From NCBI GenBank assembly GCA_941918925.1, contig OW799234.1, forward strand, positions 60,058,968 through 60,122,967: DNA of 64,000 nucleotides, given 5' to 3'. Made by a program: the position numbers and the translations under genes. This document shows, one piece after another, positions 22,991 to 36,900 of this stretch (position 1 is the first letter of the stretch; each line of letters opens with the position of its first letter). This stretch comes from Phyto melanocephala (lineage: Eukaryota > Arthropoda > Insecta > Diptera > Rhinophoridae). Below the pieces are notes generated by a model. It saw only the letters and a program-made list of their open reading frames with translations, did not search any database and had not been told where the DNA came from.

Positions 22991-25900
22991 GAGGTATGAT
23001 AGAGGATGGTACTGGCTACATTTCCTCATACCTCGTTTCTTTCAATATACTTTTTTCTAAATCACTTTTTGGTCAATTGGGTCAAAACAAAGAGATGTGC
23101 CAAAAATCGAAAAATGAGGTATAATAGGGGACAGTACAGTCTTTCAATATACTTTTTTCTAGAACAACTTTTAAAAAAAACTAATTGTATGAAAGTCACT
23201 GAAATAACTTTTTGGTCAATTGGGTCAAAATAAAGATATGTGCCAAAAATGGGAAAATGAGGTATGATAGGGGACGCTACTGGATACATTTCCTTATACC
23301 ACGCTTCTTTCAATATACTTTTTTCTAGAACAACTTTTTAAAAAAACTAATTGTATGAATGCCACTGAAATAACTTTTTGGTCAATTGGGTCAAAATAAA
23401 AAGATATGCCAAAAATGGGAAAATGAGGTATGATAGGGGACGCTACTGGATACATTTCCTTATACCACGCTTCTTTCAATATACTTTTTTCTAGAACAAC
23501 TTTTTAAAAAACTAATTGTATGAAAGCCACTGAAATAACTTTTTGGTCAATTGGGTCAAAATAAAAAGATGTGCCAAAAATGGGAAAATGAGGTATGATA
23601 GGGGACGCTACTGGATACATTTCCTTATACCACGCTTCTTTCAATATACTTTTTTCTAGAACAACTTTTTAAAAAAACTAATTGTATGAAAGCCACTCAA
23701 ATCACTTTATGGTCAATTGGGTCAAAATAAAGAGATGTGCCAAAAATCGGAAAATGAAGTATGATAGAGGATTGTACTGGCTACATTTCCTCATACCTCG
23801 TCTCTTTCAATATACTTTTTTCTAGAACAACTTTTTCAAAAAACTAATTGTATGAAAGTCACTGAAATAACTTTTTGGTCAATTGGGTCAAAATAAAGAT
23901 ATGTGCCAAAAATGGGAAAATGAGGTATGATAGGGGACACTACTGGATACATTACCTAATACCACGTTTCTTTCAATATACTTTTTTCTAGAACAACTTT
24001 TTAAAAAAACTAATTGTATGAAAGTCACTCAAATCACTTTTTGGTCAGTTGGGTCAAAATAGAGAGATGTGCCAAAAATCGAAAAATGAAGTATGATAGA
24101 GGATGGTACTGGATACATTTACTCATACCACGTTTCTTTCAATATACTTTGTTCTAGAACAACTTTTTCAAAAAACTAATTGTATGAAAGTCACTGAAAT
24201 AACTTTTTGGTCAATTGGGTCAAAATAAAGAGATGTGCCAAAAATTGGAAAATGAGGTATGATAGGGGACGCTACTGGATATATTTCCTTATACCACGCT
24301 TCTTTCAATATACTTTTTTCTAGAACAACTTTTTAAAAAAACTAATTGTATGAACGCCACTCAAATCACTTTATGGCCAATTGGGTCAAAATAAAGGAAT
24401 GTGCCAAAAATCGGAAAATGAGGTATGATAGAGGATGGTACTGGCTACATTTCCTCATACCTCGTTTCTTTCAATATACTTTTTTCTAGAACAACTTTTT
24501 AAAAAAACTAATTGTATGAAAGTCACTGAAATAACTTTTTGGTCAATTGGGTCAAAATAAAGAGATGTGCCGAAAATTGGAAAATGAGGTATGATAGGGG
24601 ACGCTACTGGATACATTTCCTTATACCACGCTTCTTTCAATATACTTTTTTCTAGAATAACTTTTTCAAAAAACTAATTGTATGAAAGTCACTTAAATCA
24701 CTTTTTGGTCAATTGGGTGAAAACAAAGAGATGTGCCAAAAATCGAAAAATGAGGTATAATAGGTATAATAGACAGTACAGTCTTTCAATATACTTTTTT
24801 CTAGAACAACTTTTTAAAAAAACTAGTTGTATGAAAGTCACTGAAATAACTTTTTGGTCAATTGGGTCAAAATAAAGAGATGTGCCAAAAATGGGAAAAT
24901 GAGGTATGATAGGGGACGCTACTGGATACATTTCCTTATACCACGCTTCTTTCAATATACTTTTTTCTAGAACAACTTTTTAAAAAACTAATTGTATGAA
25001 AGCCACTCAAATCACTTTATGGTCAATTGGGTCAAAATAAAGAGATGTGCCAAAAATCGGAAAATGAAGTATGATAGAGGATTGTACTGGCTACATTTCC
25101 TCATACCTCGTTTCTTTCAATATACTTTTTTCTAGAACAACTTTTTAAAAAAACTAATTGTATGAAAGTCACTGAAATAACTTTTTGGTCAATTGGGTCA
25201 AAATAAAAAGATGTGCCAAAAATGGGAAAATGAGGTATGATAGGGGACGCTACTCGTTACATTTCCTTATACCACGCTTCTTTCAATATACTTTTTTCTA
25301 GAACAACTTTTTAAAAAAACTAATTGTATGAAAGCCACTCAAATCACTTTATGGTCAATTGGGTCAAAATAAAGAGATGTGCCAAAAATCGGAAAATGAA
25401 GTATGATAGAGGATTGTACTGGCTACATTTCCTCATACCTCGTTTCTTTCAATATACTTTTTTCTAGAACAACTTTTTAAAAAAACTAATTGTATGAAAG
25501 CCACTGAAATAACTTTTTGGTCAATTGGGTCAAAATAAAAAGATGTGCCAAAAATGGGAAAATGAGGTATGATAGGGGACGCTACTGGATACATTTCCTT
25601 ATACCACGCTTCTTTCAATATACTTTTTTCTAGAACAACTTTTTAAAAAACTAATTGTATGAAAGCCACTGAAAAAAACTTTTTGGTCAATTGGGTCAAA
25701 ATAAAAAGATGTGCCAAAAATGGGAAAATGAGGTATGATAGGGGACGCTACTGGATACATTTCCTTATACCACGCTTCTTTCAATATACTTTTTTCTAGA
25801 ACAACTTTTAAAAAAAACTAATTGTATGAAAGCCACTCAAATCACTTTATGGTCAATTGGGTCAAAATAAAGAGATGTGCCAAAAATCGGAAAATGAAGT

Positions 25901-26300
25901 ATGATAGAGGATTGTACTGGCTACATTTCCTCATACCTCGTTTATTTCAATATACTTTTTTCTAGAACAACTTTTTAAAAAAACTAATTGTATGAAAGTC
26001 ACTGAAATAACTTTTTGGTCAATTGGGTCAAAATAAAGAGATGTGCCAAAAATGGGAAAATGAGGTATGATAGGGGACACTACTGGATACATTACCTAAT
26101 ACCACGTTTCTTTCAATATACTTTTTTCTAGAACAACTTTTTAAAAAAACTAATTGTATGAAAGTCACTCAAATCACTTTTTGGTCAATTGGGTCAAAAT
26201 AAAGAGATGTGCCAAAAATGGGAAAATGAGGTATGATAGGGGACGCTACTGGATACATTTCCTTATACCATGCTTCTTTCAATATACTTTTTTCTAGAAC

Positions 26301-28052
26301 AACTTTTTAAAAAAACTAATGGTATGAAAGCCACTCAAATCACTTTATGGTCAGTTGGGTCAAAATAGAGAGATGTGCCAAAAATCGGAAAATGAAGTAT
26401 GATAGAGGATGGACCTGGCTACATTTCCTCATACCTCGTTTCTTTCAATATACTTTTTTCTAGAACAACTTTTTAAAAAAACTAATTATATGAAAGTCAC
26501 TGAAATAACTTTTTGGGCAATTGGGTCAAAATAAAGAGATGTGCTAAAAATGGGAAAATGAGGTATGATAGGGGACACTACTGGATACATTACCTAATAC
26601 CACGTTTCTTTCAATATACTTTTTTCTAGAACAACTTTTTAAAAAAACTAATTGTATGAAAGTCACTCAAATCACTTTTTGGTCAATTGGGTCAAAATAA
26701 AGAGATGTGCCAAAAATGGGAAAATGAGGTATGATAGGGGACGCTACTGGATACATTTCCTTATACCATGCTTCTTTCAATATACTTTTTTCTAGAACAA
26801 CTTTTTAAAAAAACTAATTGTATGAAAGCCACTCAAATCACTTTATGGTCAATTGGGTCAAAATAAAGAGATGTGCCAAAAATCGGAAAATGAAGTATGA
26901 TAGAGGATTGTACTGGCTACATTTCCTCATACCTCGTTTCTTTCAATATACTTTTTTCTAGAACAACTTTTTAAAAAAACTAATTGTATGAAAGTCACTG
27001 AAATAACTTTTTGGTCAATTGGGTCAAAATAAAGAGACGTGCCAAAAATGGGAAAATGAGGTATGATAGGGGACGCTACTGGATATATTTCCTTATACCA
27101 CGCTTCTTTCAATATACTTTTTTCTAGAACAACTTTTTAAAAAAACTAATTGTATGAAAGCCACTCAAATCAGTTTATGGTCAATTGGGTCAAAATAAAG
27201 AGTTGTGCCACAAATCAGAAAATTGGACACGGTAGAATAAGGTATGATCTAGATTTCCTCATATCCCGTTTCTTTCAATATACTTTTTTCTAAAACAACT
27301 TTTTTAAAAAACTAATTGTATGAAAGTCACTCAAATCACTTTATGGTCAATTGGGTCAAAATAAAGAGATGTGCCTAAAATCGGAAAATGAAGTATGATA
27401 GGGGACGGTATTGGCCACATTTTCTCATACCTCGCTTCTTTCAATATACTTTTTTCTATAACAACTTTTTAAAAAAACTAATTGTATGAATGCACTCAAA
27501 TCACTTTATGGTCAATTGGGTCAAAATAAAGAGATGTGCGAAAAATCGGAAAATGTAGTATGATAGAGGATGGTACTGGCTACATTACCTCATACCACGT
27601 TTCTTTCAATATACTTTTTTCTAGAACAACTTTTTAAAAAATCTAATGGTATGAAAGCCACTCAAATCACTTTATGGTCAATTGGGTCAAAATAAAGAGA
27701 TGTGCCAAAAATCGGAAAATGAAGTATGATAGAGGATGGTACTGGATACATTTCCTTATACCACGTTTCTTTCAATATACTTTGTTCTAGAACAACTTTT
27801 TCAAAAAGCTAATTGTATGAAAGTCACTGAAATAACTTTTTGGTCAATTGTGTCAAAATAAAGAGATGTGCCAAAAATTGGAAAATCAGGTATGATAGGG
27901 GACGCTACTGGATATATTTCCTAATACCACGCTTCTTTCAATATACTTTTTTCTAGAACAACTTTTTAAAAAAACTAATTGTATGAACGCCACTCAAATC
28001 ACTTTATGGTCAATTGGGTCAAAATAAAGGAATGTGCCAAAAATCGGAAAAT
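26301..28052 (+). repeat. Multi-monomer block, copy B (related to 21741-22990)
   Basis: The rare-variant order of copy A is repeated here. The offset is 4564 bp at the GGACCTGG variant but 5062 bp at the TTGGACACGG and TGTTCTAG variants. The difference of 498 bp equals three monomers, so one copy gained or lost three whole monomers after duplication. Confidence 0.75.
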
Positions 28053-30223
28053 GAGGTATGATAGAGAATGGTACTGGCTACATTTCCTCATACCTCGTTT
28101 CTTTCAATATACTTTTTTCTAGAACAACTTTTTAAAAAAACTAATTGTATGAAAGTCACTCAAATCACTTTTTGGTCAATTGGGTCAAAATAAAGAGATG
28201 TGCCAAAAATATGAAAATGAGGTATGATAGGGGACGCTACTGGATACATTTCCTTATACAACGCTTCTTTCAATATACTTTTTTCTAGAACAACTTTTTA
28301 AAAAAACTAATTGTATGAAAGCCACTCAAATCACTTTATGGTCAATTGGGTCAAAATAAAGAGATGTGCCAAAAATCGGAAAATGAAGTATGATAGAGGA
28401 TGGACCTGGCTACATTTCCTCATACCTCGTTTCTTTCAATATAGTTTTTTCTAGAACAACTTTTTAAAAAAACTAATTGTATGAAAGTCACTCAAATCAC
28501 TTTTTGGTCAATTGGGTCAAAATAAAGAGATGTGCCAAAAATATGAAAATGAGGTATGATAGGGGACGCTACTGGATACATTTCCTTATACCACGCCTCT
28601 TTCAATATACTTTTTTCTAGAACAACTTTTTAAAAAAACTAATTTTATGAAAGTCACTGAAATCACTTTATGGTCAATTGGGTCAAAATAAAGAGAAGTG
28701 CCAAAAATTGGAAAATGAGGTATGATAGGGGACGCTACTGGATACATTTCCTTATACCACGTTTCTTTCAATATACTTTTTTCTAGAACAACTTTTTAAA
28801 AAAACTAATTGTATGAAAGTCACTGAAATAACTTTTTGGTCAATTGGGTCAAAATAAAGAGATGTGCCAAAAATGGGAACATGACGTATGATAGAGGATG
28901 GTACTGGATATATTTCCTTATACCACGCTTCTTTCAATATACTTTTTTCTAGAACAACTTTAAAAAAAAACTAATTGTATGAAAGCCACTCAAATCACTT
29001 TATGGTCAATTGGGTCAAAATAAAGAGTTGTGCCAAAAATCGGAAAATGAGGTATGATAGGGGACGCTACTGGATACATTTCCTTATACCACGCTTCTTT
29101 CAATATACTTTTTTCTAGAACAACTTTTTAAGAAAACTAATTGTATGAAAGCCACTCAAATCACTTTATGGTCAATTGGGTCAAAATAAAGAGCTGTGCC
29201 AAAAATCGGAAAATGAGGTGTGATAGAAGATGGTACTGTCTACATTACCTCATACCACGTTTCTTTCAATATATTTTTTTCTAGAACAACTTTTTCAAAA
29301 AACTAATTGTATGAAAGTCACTGAAATAACTTTTTGGTCAATTGGGTCAAAATAAAGAGATGAGCCAAAAATTTAAAAAAAAAGAGGTATGAAAGGGGAC
29401 GCTACTGGATATATTTCCTTATACCACGTTTCTTTCAATATACTTTTTTCTAGAACAACTTTTTCAAAAAACTAATTGTATGAAAGTCACTGAAATAACT
29501 TTTTGGTCAATTGGGTCAAAATAAAGAGATGTGCCAAAAAATGGAAAATAAGGTATGATAGGGGACGGTACTATATACATCTCCTCATACCACGTTTCTT
29601 TCAATATACTTTTTTCTAGAACAACTTTTTCAAAAAACTAATTGTATGAAAGTCACTGAAATAACTTTTTGGTCAATTGGGTCAAAATAAAGAGATGTGC
29701 CAAAAATTCGAAAATCCGACATGATAGAGGATGACATTAGCTAAATTTCCTTGTATTCCGCTTCTTTCAATATAGTTTTTTCTAGAACAACTTTTCCAAA
29801 AAACTAATTGTATGAAAGTCACTGAAATAACTTTTTGGTCAATTGGGTCAAAATAAAGAGATGTGCCAAAAATCAGAAAATGAAATATGATAGAAGATGG
29901 CACTGGCTACATTTCCTCATACCTCGTTTCTTTCAATATACTTTTTTCTAAAACAACTTTTTGAAAAAACTAATTGTATGAAAGTCACTCAAATCACTTT
30001 ATGGTCAATTGGGTCAAAATAAAGAGATGTGCTAAAAATCAGAAAATGAGGTATGATAGAAGATGGTACTGTCAACATTACCTTATACCACGTTTCTTTC
30101 AATATATTTAATTTTCTAGAACAACTTTTTAAAAAATCTAATTGTATGAAAGTCACTGAAATAACTTTTTGGTCAATTGGGTCAAAATAAAGAGATGTGC
30201 CGAAAAGTGAAAAATTGTACACG

Positions 30224-30440
30224 GTAGAGGAAGGTATGATCTGGATTTCCTCATATCCCGTTTCTTTCAATATACTTTTTTCTAGAACAACTTTTTAAAA
30301 AAACTAATTGTATGAAAGTCACTCAAATAACTTTTTGGTCAATTGGGTCAAAATAAAGAGATGTGCCAAAAATTGGAACATGAGGTATGATAGAGGATGG
30401 TAGTGGCTACATTTTCTCATACCACGTTTCTTTCAATATA
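30224..30440 (+). repeat. Left arm of 217-bp inverted repeat flanking the orientation switch
   Basis: Read base by base against the reverse complement of 30943-31159, all 217 positions agree, including private variants (ATCTGGATTTCC, GGAACATGAGG, GGTAGTGGCTAC). The arm ends exactly where this side changes to CAATATATTTAATTTTC, a variant spacer seen twice on this side (about 30103 and 30434). Confidence 0.93.
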
Positions 30441-30925
30441 TTTAATTTTCTAGAACAACTTTTTCAAAAAACTAATTGTATGAAAGTCACTCAAATAACT
30501 TTTTGGTCAATTGGGTCAAAATAAAGAGATGTGCCAAAAATTCGAAAATCGGACATGATAGAGGATGACATTAGCTACATTTCCTTGTATCCCGTTTCTT
30601 TCAATATAGTTTTTTCTAGAACAACTTTTCCAAAAAACTAATTGTATGAAAGTCACTCAAATCACTTTATATCAATTGGGTCAAAATAAAGAAATGTGCC
30701 AAAAATCGGAAAAAGAGGTATGATAGAAGATGGTACTGTCTACAGTACCTCGTATCACGTTTCTTTCAATATACTTTTTTCTAGAACAACTTTTTAAAAA
30801 AAACTAATTGTATGAAAGTCACTCAAATCACTTTATGGTCAATTGGGTCAAAATAAAGAGATGTGCTAAAAATCGGAAAATGAGGTATGATAGAGGATTG
30901 TACTGGCTACATTACCTCATACCTC

Positions 30926-33900
30926 GTTGTTCTAGAAAAAAGTATATTGAAAGAAACGTGGTATGAGAAAATGTAGCCACTACCATCCTCTATCATACCT
31001 CATGTTCCAATTTTTGGCACATCTCTTTATTTTGACCCAATTGACCAAAAAGTTATTTGAGTGACTTTCATACAATTAGTTTTTTTAAAAAGTTGTTCTA
31101 GAAAAAAGTATATTGAAAGAAACGGGATATGAGGAAATCCAGATCATACCTTCCTCTACTGTCTCCAATTTTCTAATTTATAGCACATCTCTTTATTTTG
31201 ACCCAATTGACCAAAAAGTTATTTCAGTGACTTTCATAAAATTAGTTTTTTTAAAAAGTTGTTTTAGAAAAAAGTATATTGATAGAAACGGGATATGAGG
31301 AAATCTAGATCATACCTTCCTCTACCGTGTCCAATTTTCCACTTTTCGGTACATCTCTTTATTTTGACCCAATTGACCAAAAAGTTATTTCAGTGACTTT
31401 CATAAAATTAGTTTTTTGAAAAAGTTGTTCTAGACAAAAGTATATTGAAAGAAACGTGGTAAGAGAAAATGAAGCCAGTACCATCCTCTATCAGACCTCA
31501 TGTTCCCATTTTTGGCACATCTCTTTATTTTGACCCAATTGACCAAAATGTTATTTCAGTGACTTTCATAAAATTAGTTTTTTTAAAAAGTTGTTCTAGA
31601 AAAAAGTATGTTGAAAGAAACGGGATATGAGGAAATCTAGATCATACCTTCCTCTACCGTGTACAATTTTTCACTTTTCGGCACATCTCTTTATTTTGAC
31701 CCAACTGACCAAAAAGTTATTTCAGTGACTTTTAAAAATTAGTTTTTAGAAAAAGTTGTTCTAGAAAAAAGTATATTGAAAGAAACGTGGTATGAGAAAA
31801 TGTAGCCAGTACCATCCTCTATCATACCTTATGTTCTTATTTTTGGCACATCTCTTTATTTTGACCCAATTGACCAAAAAGTTATTTCAGTGACTTTCAT
31901 ACAATTAGTTTTTTGAAAAAGTTGTTCTAGACAAAAGTATATTGAAAGAAACGTGGTAAGAGAAAATGTAGCCAGTACCATCCTCTATCAGACCTCATGT
32001 TCCCATTTTTGGCACATCTCTTTATTTTGACCCAATTGACCATAAAGTGATTTCAGTGACTTTCATAAAATTAGTTTTTTTTTAAAGTTGTTCTAGAAAA
32101 AAGTATATTGAAAGAAAAGGGATATGAGGAAATCTAGATCATACCTTCCTCTACCGTGTCCAATTTTCCACTTTTCGGCACATCTCTTTATTTCGACCCA
32201 ATTGACCAAAAAGTTATTTCAGTGACTTTCATAAAATTAGTTTTTTGAAAAAGTTGTTCTAGAAAAAAGTATATTGAAAGAAACGTGGTATGAGAAAATG
32301 TAGCCAGTACCATCCTCTATCATACCTCATGTTCCTATTTTTGGCACATCTCTTTATTTTGACCCAATTGACCATAAAGTGATTTCAGTGACTTTCAAAA
32401 AATTAGTTTTTTTAAAAAGTTGTTCTAGAAAAAAGTATATTGAAAGAAACGTATTATGAGAAAATGTAGCCAGTACCATCCTCTATCATACCTCATGTTC
32501 CTATTTTCGGCACATCTCTTTATTTTGACCCAATTGACCATAAAGTGATTTGAGTGACTTTCATACAATTAGTTTTTTTAAAAGGTTGTTCTAGAAAAAA
32601 GTATATTGAAAGAAACGAGGTATGAGGAATTGTAGCCAGTACCATCCTCTGTTAAACGTGATTTTCCGATTTTTGGCATTTCTCTTTATTTTGACCCAAT
32701 TGACCATAAAGTGATTTCAGTGACTTTCATAAAATTAGTTTTTTTAAAAAGTTGTTTTGGAAAAAAGTATATTGAAAGAAACGGGATATGAGGAAATCTA
32801 GATCATACTTTATTCTACCGTGTCCAATTTTCCAATTTTTGCACATCTCTTTATTTTGACCCAACTGACCAAAAAGTTATTTCAGTGACTTTTATACAAT
32901 TAGTTTTTTGAAAAAGTTGTTCTAGAAAAAAGTATACTGAAAGAAACGTGGTATGAGAAAATGTAGCCAGTACCATCCTGTATCATACCTCATGTTCCCA
33001 TTTTTGGCACATCTCTTTATTTTGACCCAATTGACCAAAAAGTTATTTCAGTGACTTTCATACAATAAGTTTTTTTTTAAAGTTGTTCTAGAAAAAAGTA
33101 TATGGGTAGAAACGGGATATAAGGAAATTTAGCCAGTACCAAGTTCTATCATACCTCATTTTCTAAATTTTGGCACATCTCTTTAGTTTGAACCAATTGA
33201 CCATAAAGTGATTTCAGTGATTTTCATAAAATTAGTTTTTTTAAAAAGTTGTTTTAGAAAAAAGTATATTGATAGAAACGGGATATGAGGAAATCTAGAT
33301 CATACCTTCCTCTACCGTGTCCAATTTTCCAATTTTCGGTACATCTCTTTATTTTGACCCAATTGACCAAAAAGTTATTTCAGTGACTTTCATAAAATTA
33401 GTTTTTTGAAAAAGTTGTTCTAGAAAAAAGTATATTGAAAGAAACGTGGTATGAGAAAATGTAGCCAGTACCATCCTCTATCATACCTCATTTGCCAGTT
33501 TTTTGCACATCTCTTTATTTTGACCCAATTGACCAATAAGTGATTTCAGTGACTTTCATAAAATTAGTTTTTTTAAAAAGTTGTTCTAGAAAAAGTATAT
33601 TGAAAGAAACGGGATATGAGGAAATCTAGCTCATACCTGCCTCTACCGTGTCCAATTTTCAAATTTTTGGCACATCTCTTTATTTTGACCCAATTGACCA
33701 ATAAGTGATTTCAGTGACTTTCATAAAATTAGTTTTTTTTTTAAAGTTGTTCTAGAACAAAGTATATTGAAAGAAACTGGATATGAGGAAATCTAGATCA
33801 TACCTTCCTCTACCATGTCCAATTTTCCAATTTTTGGCACATCTCTTTATTTTGACCCAATTGACCAAAAAGTTATTTCAGTGACTTTCATACAATTAGT

Positions 33901-36900
33901 TTTTTTAAAAAGTTGTTCTAGAAAAAAGTATATTGAAAGAAACGGGATATGAGGAAATCTAGATCGTACCTTCCTCTACCGTCTCCAGTTTTCAAATTTT
34001 TGGCACATCTCTTTATTTCGACCCAAGTGACCAAAAAGTTATTTCAGTGACTTTCATACAATTAGTTTTTTTAAAAAGTTGTTCTAGAAAAAAGTATATT
34101 GAAAGAAACGGGATATGAGGAAATCTAGATCATACCTTCCTCTACCGTGTCCAATTTTCCAATTTTTGGCACATCTCTTTATTTTGACCCAATTGACCAA
34201 AAAGTTATTTCAGTGACTTTCATATAATTAGTTTTTTGAAAAAGTTGTTCTAGAAAAAAGTATATTGAAAGAAACGTGGTATGAGAAAATGTAGCCAGTA
34301 CCATCCTCTGTTTAACGTGATTTTCCGATTTATGGAACTTCTCTTTCTTTTGACCCAATTGACCATAAAGTGATTTCAGTGACTTTCATACAATTAGTTT
34401 TTTGAAAAAGTTGTTCTAGAAAAAAGTATATTGAAAGAAACGGGATATGAGGAAATCTAGATCATACCTTCCTCTACCATGTCCAATTTTCCAATTTTCG
34501 GCACATCTCTTTATTTTGACCCAATTGACCAAAAAGTTATATCAGTGACTTTCATACAATTAGTTTTTTTAAAAAGTTGTTCTAGAAAAAAGTATATTGA
34601 GAGAAACGGGATATGAGGAAATCTAGATCATACCTTCCTCTACCGTGTCCAATTTTCCAATTTTTGGCACATCTCTTTATTTTGACCCAATTGACCATAA
34701 AGTGATTTCAGTGACTTTCATAAAATTAGTTTTTTTAAAAAGTTGTTTTTGAAAAAAGTATTTTGAAAGAAACGGGATATGCGGAAATCTAGATCATACC
34801 TTCCTCTACCATGTCCAATTTTCCAATTTTCGGCACATCTCTTTATTTTGACCCAATTGACCAAAAAGTTATTTCAGTGACTTTCATACAATTAGTTTTT
34901 TTAAAAAGTTGTTCTAGAAAAAAGTATATTGAAAGAAACGGGATATGAGGAAATCTAGATCATACCTTCCTCTACCGTCTCCAGTTTTCAAATTTTTGGC
35001 ACATCTCTTTATTTCGACCCAAGTGACCAAAAAGTTATTTCAGTGACTTTCATACAATTAGTTTTTTTAAAAAGTTGTTCTAGAAAAAAGTATATTGAAA
35101 GAAACGGGATATGAGGAAATCTAGATCATACCTTCCTCTACCGTCTCCAGTTTTCAAATTTTTGGCACATCTCTTTATTTCGACCCAAGTGACCAAAAAG
35201 TTATTTCAGTGACTTTCATACAATTAGTTTTTTTAAAAAGTTGTTCTAGAAAAAAGTATATTGGAAGAAACGGGATATGAGGAAATCTAGATCATACCTT
35301 CCTCTACCGTGTCCAGTTTTCAAATTTTTGGCACATCTCTTTATTTCGACCCAAGTGACCAAAAAGTTATTTCAGTGACTTTCATACAATTAGTTTTTTT
35401 AAAAAGTTGTTCTAGAAAAAAGTATATTGAAAGAAACGGGATATGAGGAAATCTAGATCATACTTTCCTCTACCGTCTCCAGTTTTCAAATTTTTGGCAC
35501 ATCTCTTTATTTCGACCCAAGTGACCAAAAAGTTATTTCAGTGACTTTCATACAATTAGTTTTCTTAAAAAGTTGTTCTAGAAAAAAGTATATTGAAAGA
35601 AACGGGATATGAGGATATCAAGATCATACCTTGTTCTACCGTGCCAAATTTTCCAATTTTTGGCACATCTCTTTATTTTGACCCAATTGACCAAAAAGTT
35701 ATTTCAGTGACTTTCATACAATTAGTTTTTTCAAAAAGTTGTTTTAGAAAAAAGTATATTGAAAGAAACTTGATATGAGGAAATGTACCCAGTACCATCC
35801 TTTATCATACGTCATGTTTCGATTTTTGGCACATCTCTTTATTTTGACCCAATTGACCAAAAAGTTATTTCAGTGACTTTCATACAATTAGTTTTTTTAA
35901 AAAGTTGTTCTAGAAAAAAGTATATTGATAGAAACGTGGTATGAGAAAATGTAGCCAGTACCATCCTCTATCATACCTCATGTTCCCATTTTTGGCGCAT
36001 CTCTTTATTTTGACCCAATTGACCAATAAGTGATTTCAGTGACTTTAATACAATTAGTTTTTTTAAAAAGTTGTTCTAGAAAAAAGTACATTGAAAGAAA
36101 CGTGGTATGAGAAAATGTAGCCAGTGCCATCCTCTATCATACCTCATATTCCGATTTTTGGCACATCTATTTATTTTGACCCAATTGACCAAAAAGTTAT
36201 TTCAGTGACTTTCATACAATTAGTTTTTTGAAAAAGTGTTCTAGAAAAAAGTATATTGAAAGAAACGTGGTATGAGCAAATGTAGCCAGTACCATCTTCT
36301 ATTATACTTCATTTTCTGATTTTTGGCACATCTCTTTATTTTGACCCAATTGACCAAAAAGTTATTTCAGTGACTTTCATACAATTAGTGTTTTTTAAAA
36401 AGTTGTTCTAGAAAAAATTATATTGAAAGAAACGGGATATGAGGAAATGTAGATCATACCCTCCTCTACTGTGTTCAATTTTCCAATTTTTGGCACATCT
36501 CTTTATTTTGACCCAATTGACCAATAAGTGATTTCAGTGACTTTCATACAATTAGTTTTTTTAAAAAGTTGTTCTAGAAAAAAGTATATTGAAAGAAACG
36601 GGATATGAGGAAATCTAGATCATACCTTCCCCTACCGTGTCCAATTTTCCACTTTTCGGCACATCTCTTTATTTTGACCCAATTGACCAAAAAGTGACTT
36701 TCATACAATTAGTTTTTTGAAAAAGTTGTTCTAGAAAAAAATATATTGAAAGAAACGTGGTATGACAAAATGTAGACAGTACCATCCTCTATCATACCTC
36801 ATGTTCCCATTTGAGGTATGAGAAAATGTAGCCAGTACCATCCTCTATCATACCTCATGTTCCTATTTTTGGCACATCTCTTTATTTTGACCCAATTGAC

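Larger units (their letters stand above)
6347..30928 (+). repeat. Satellite array, about 166-bp monomers, forward orientation
   Basis: Successive CAATATAC-type landmarks fall at 6491, 6657, 6823, 6989, 7155 and 7321, an exact 166-bp step. Each monomer contains the conserved core TCAATTGGGTCAAAATAAAG then AGATGTGCCAAAAA, a variable block of about 50 bp, then TTTCTTTCAATATAC and TTTTTTCTAGAACAACTTTTT. Variable-block types include a GGGGACGCTACTGGATAC type, a GAGGATGGTACTGGCTAC type and a GATCTAGATTTCC type. From length divided by period there are about 148 monomers. Some are truncated, for example near 13266, 20381, 23058, 23131 and 24778. No genes are present; the short frames that recur are by-products of the repeat. 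Such an array suggests centromeric, pericentromeric or other heterochromatin. Confidence 0.97.
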
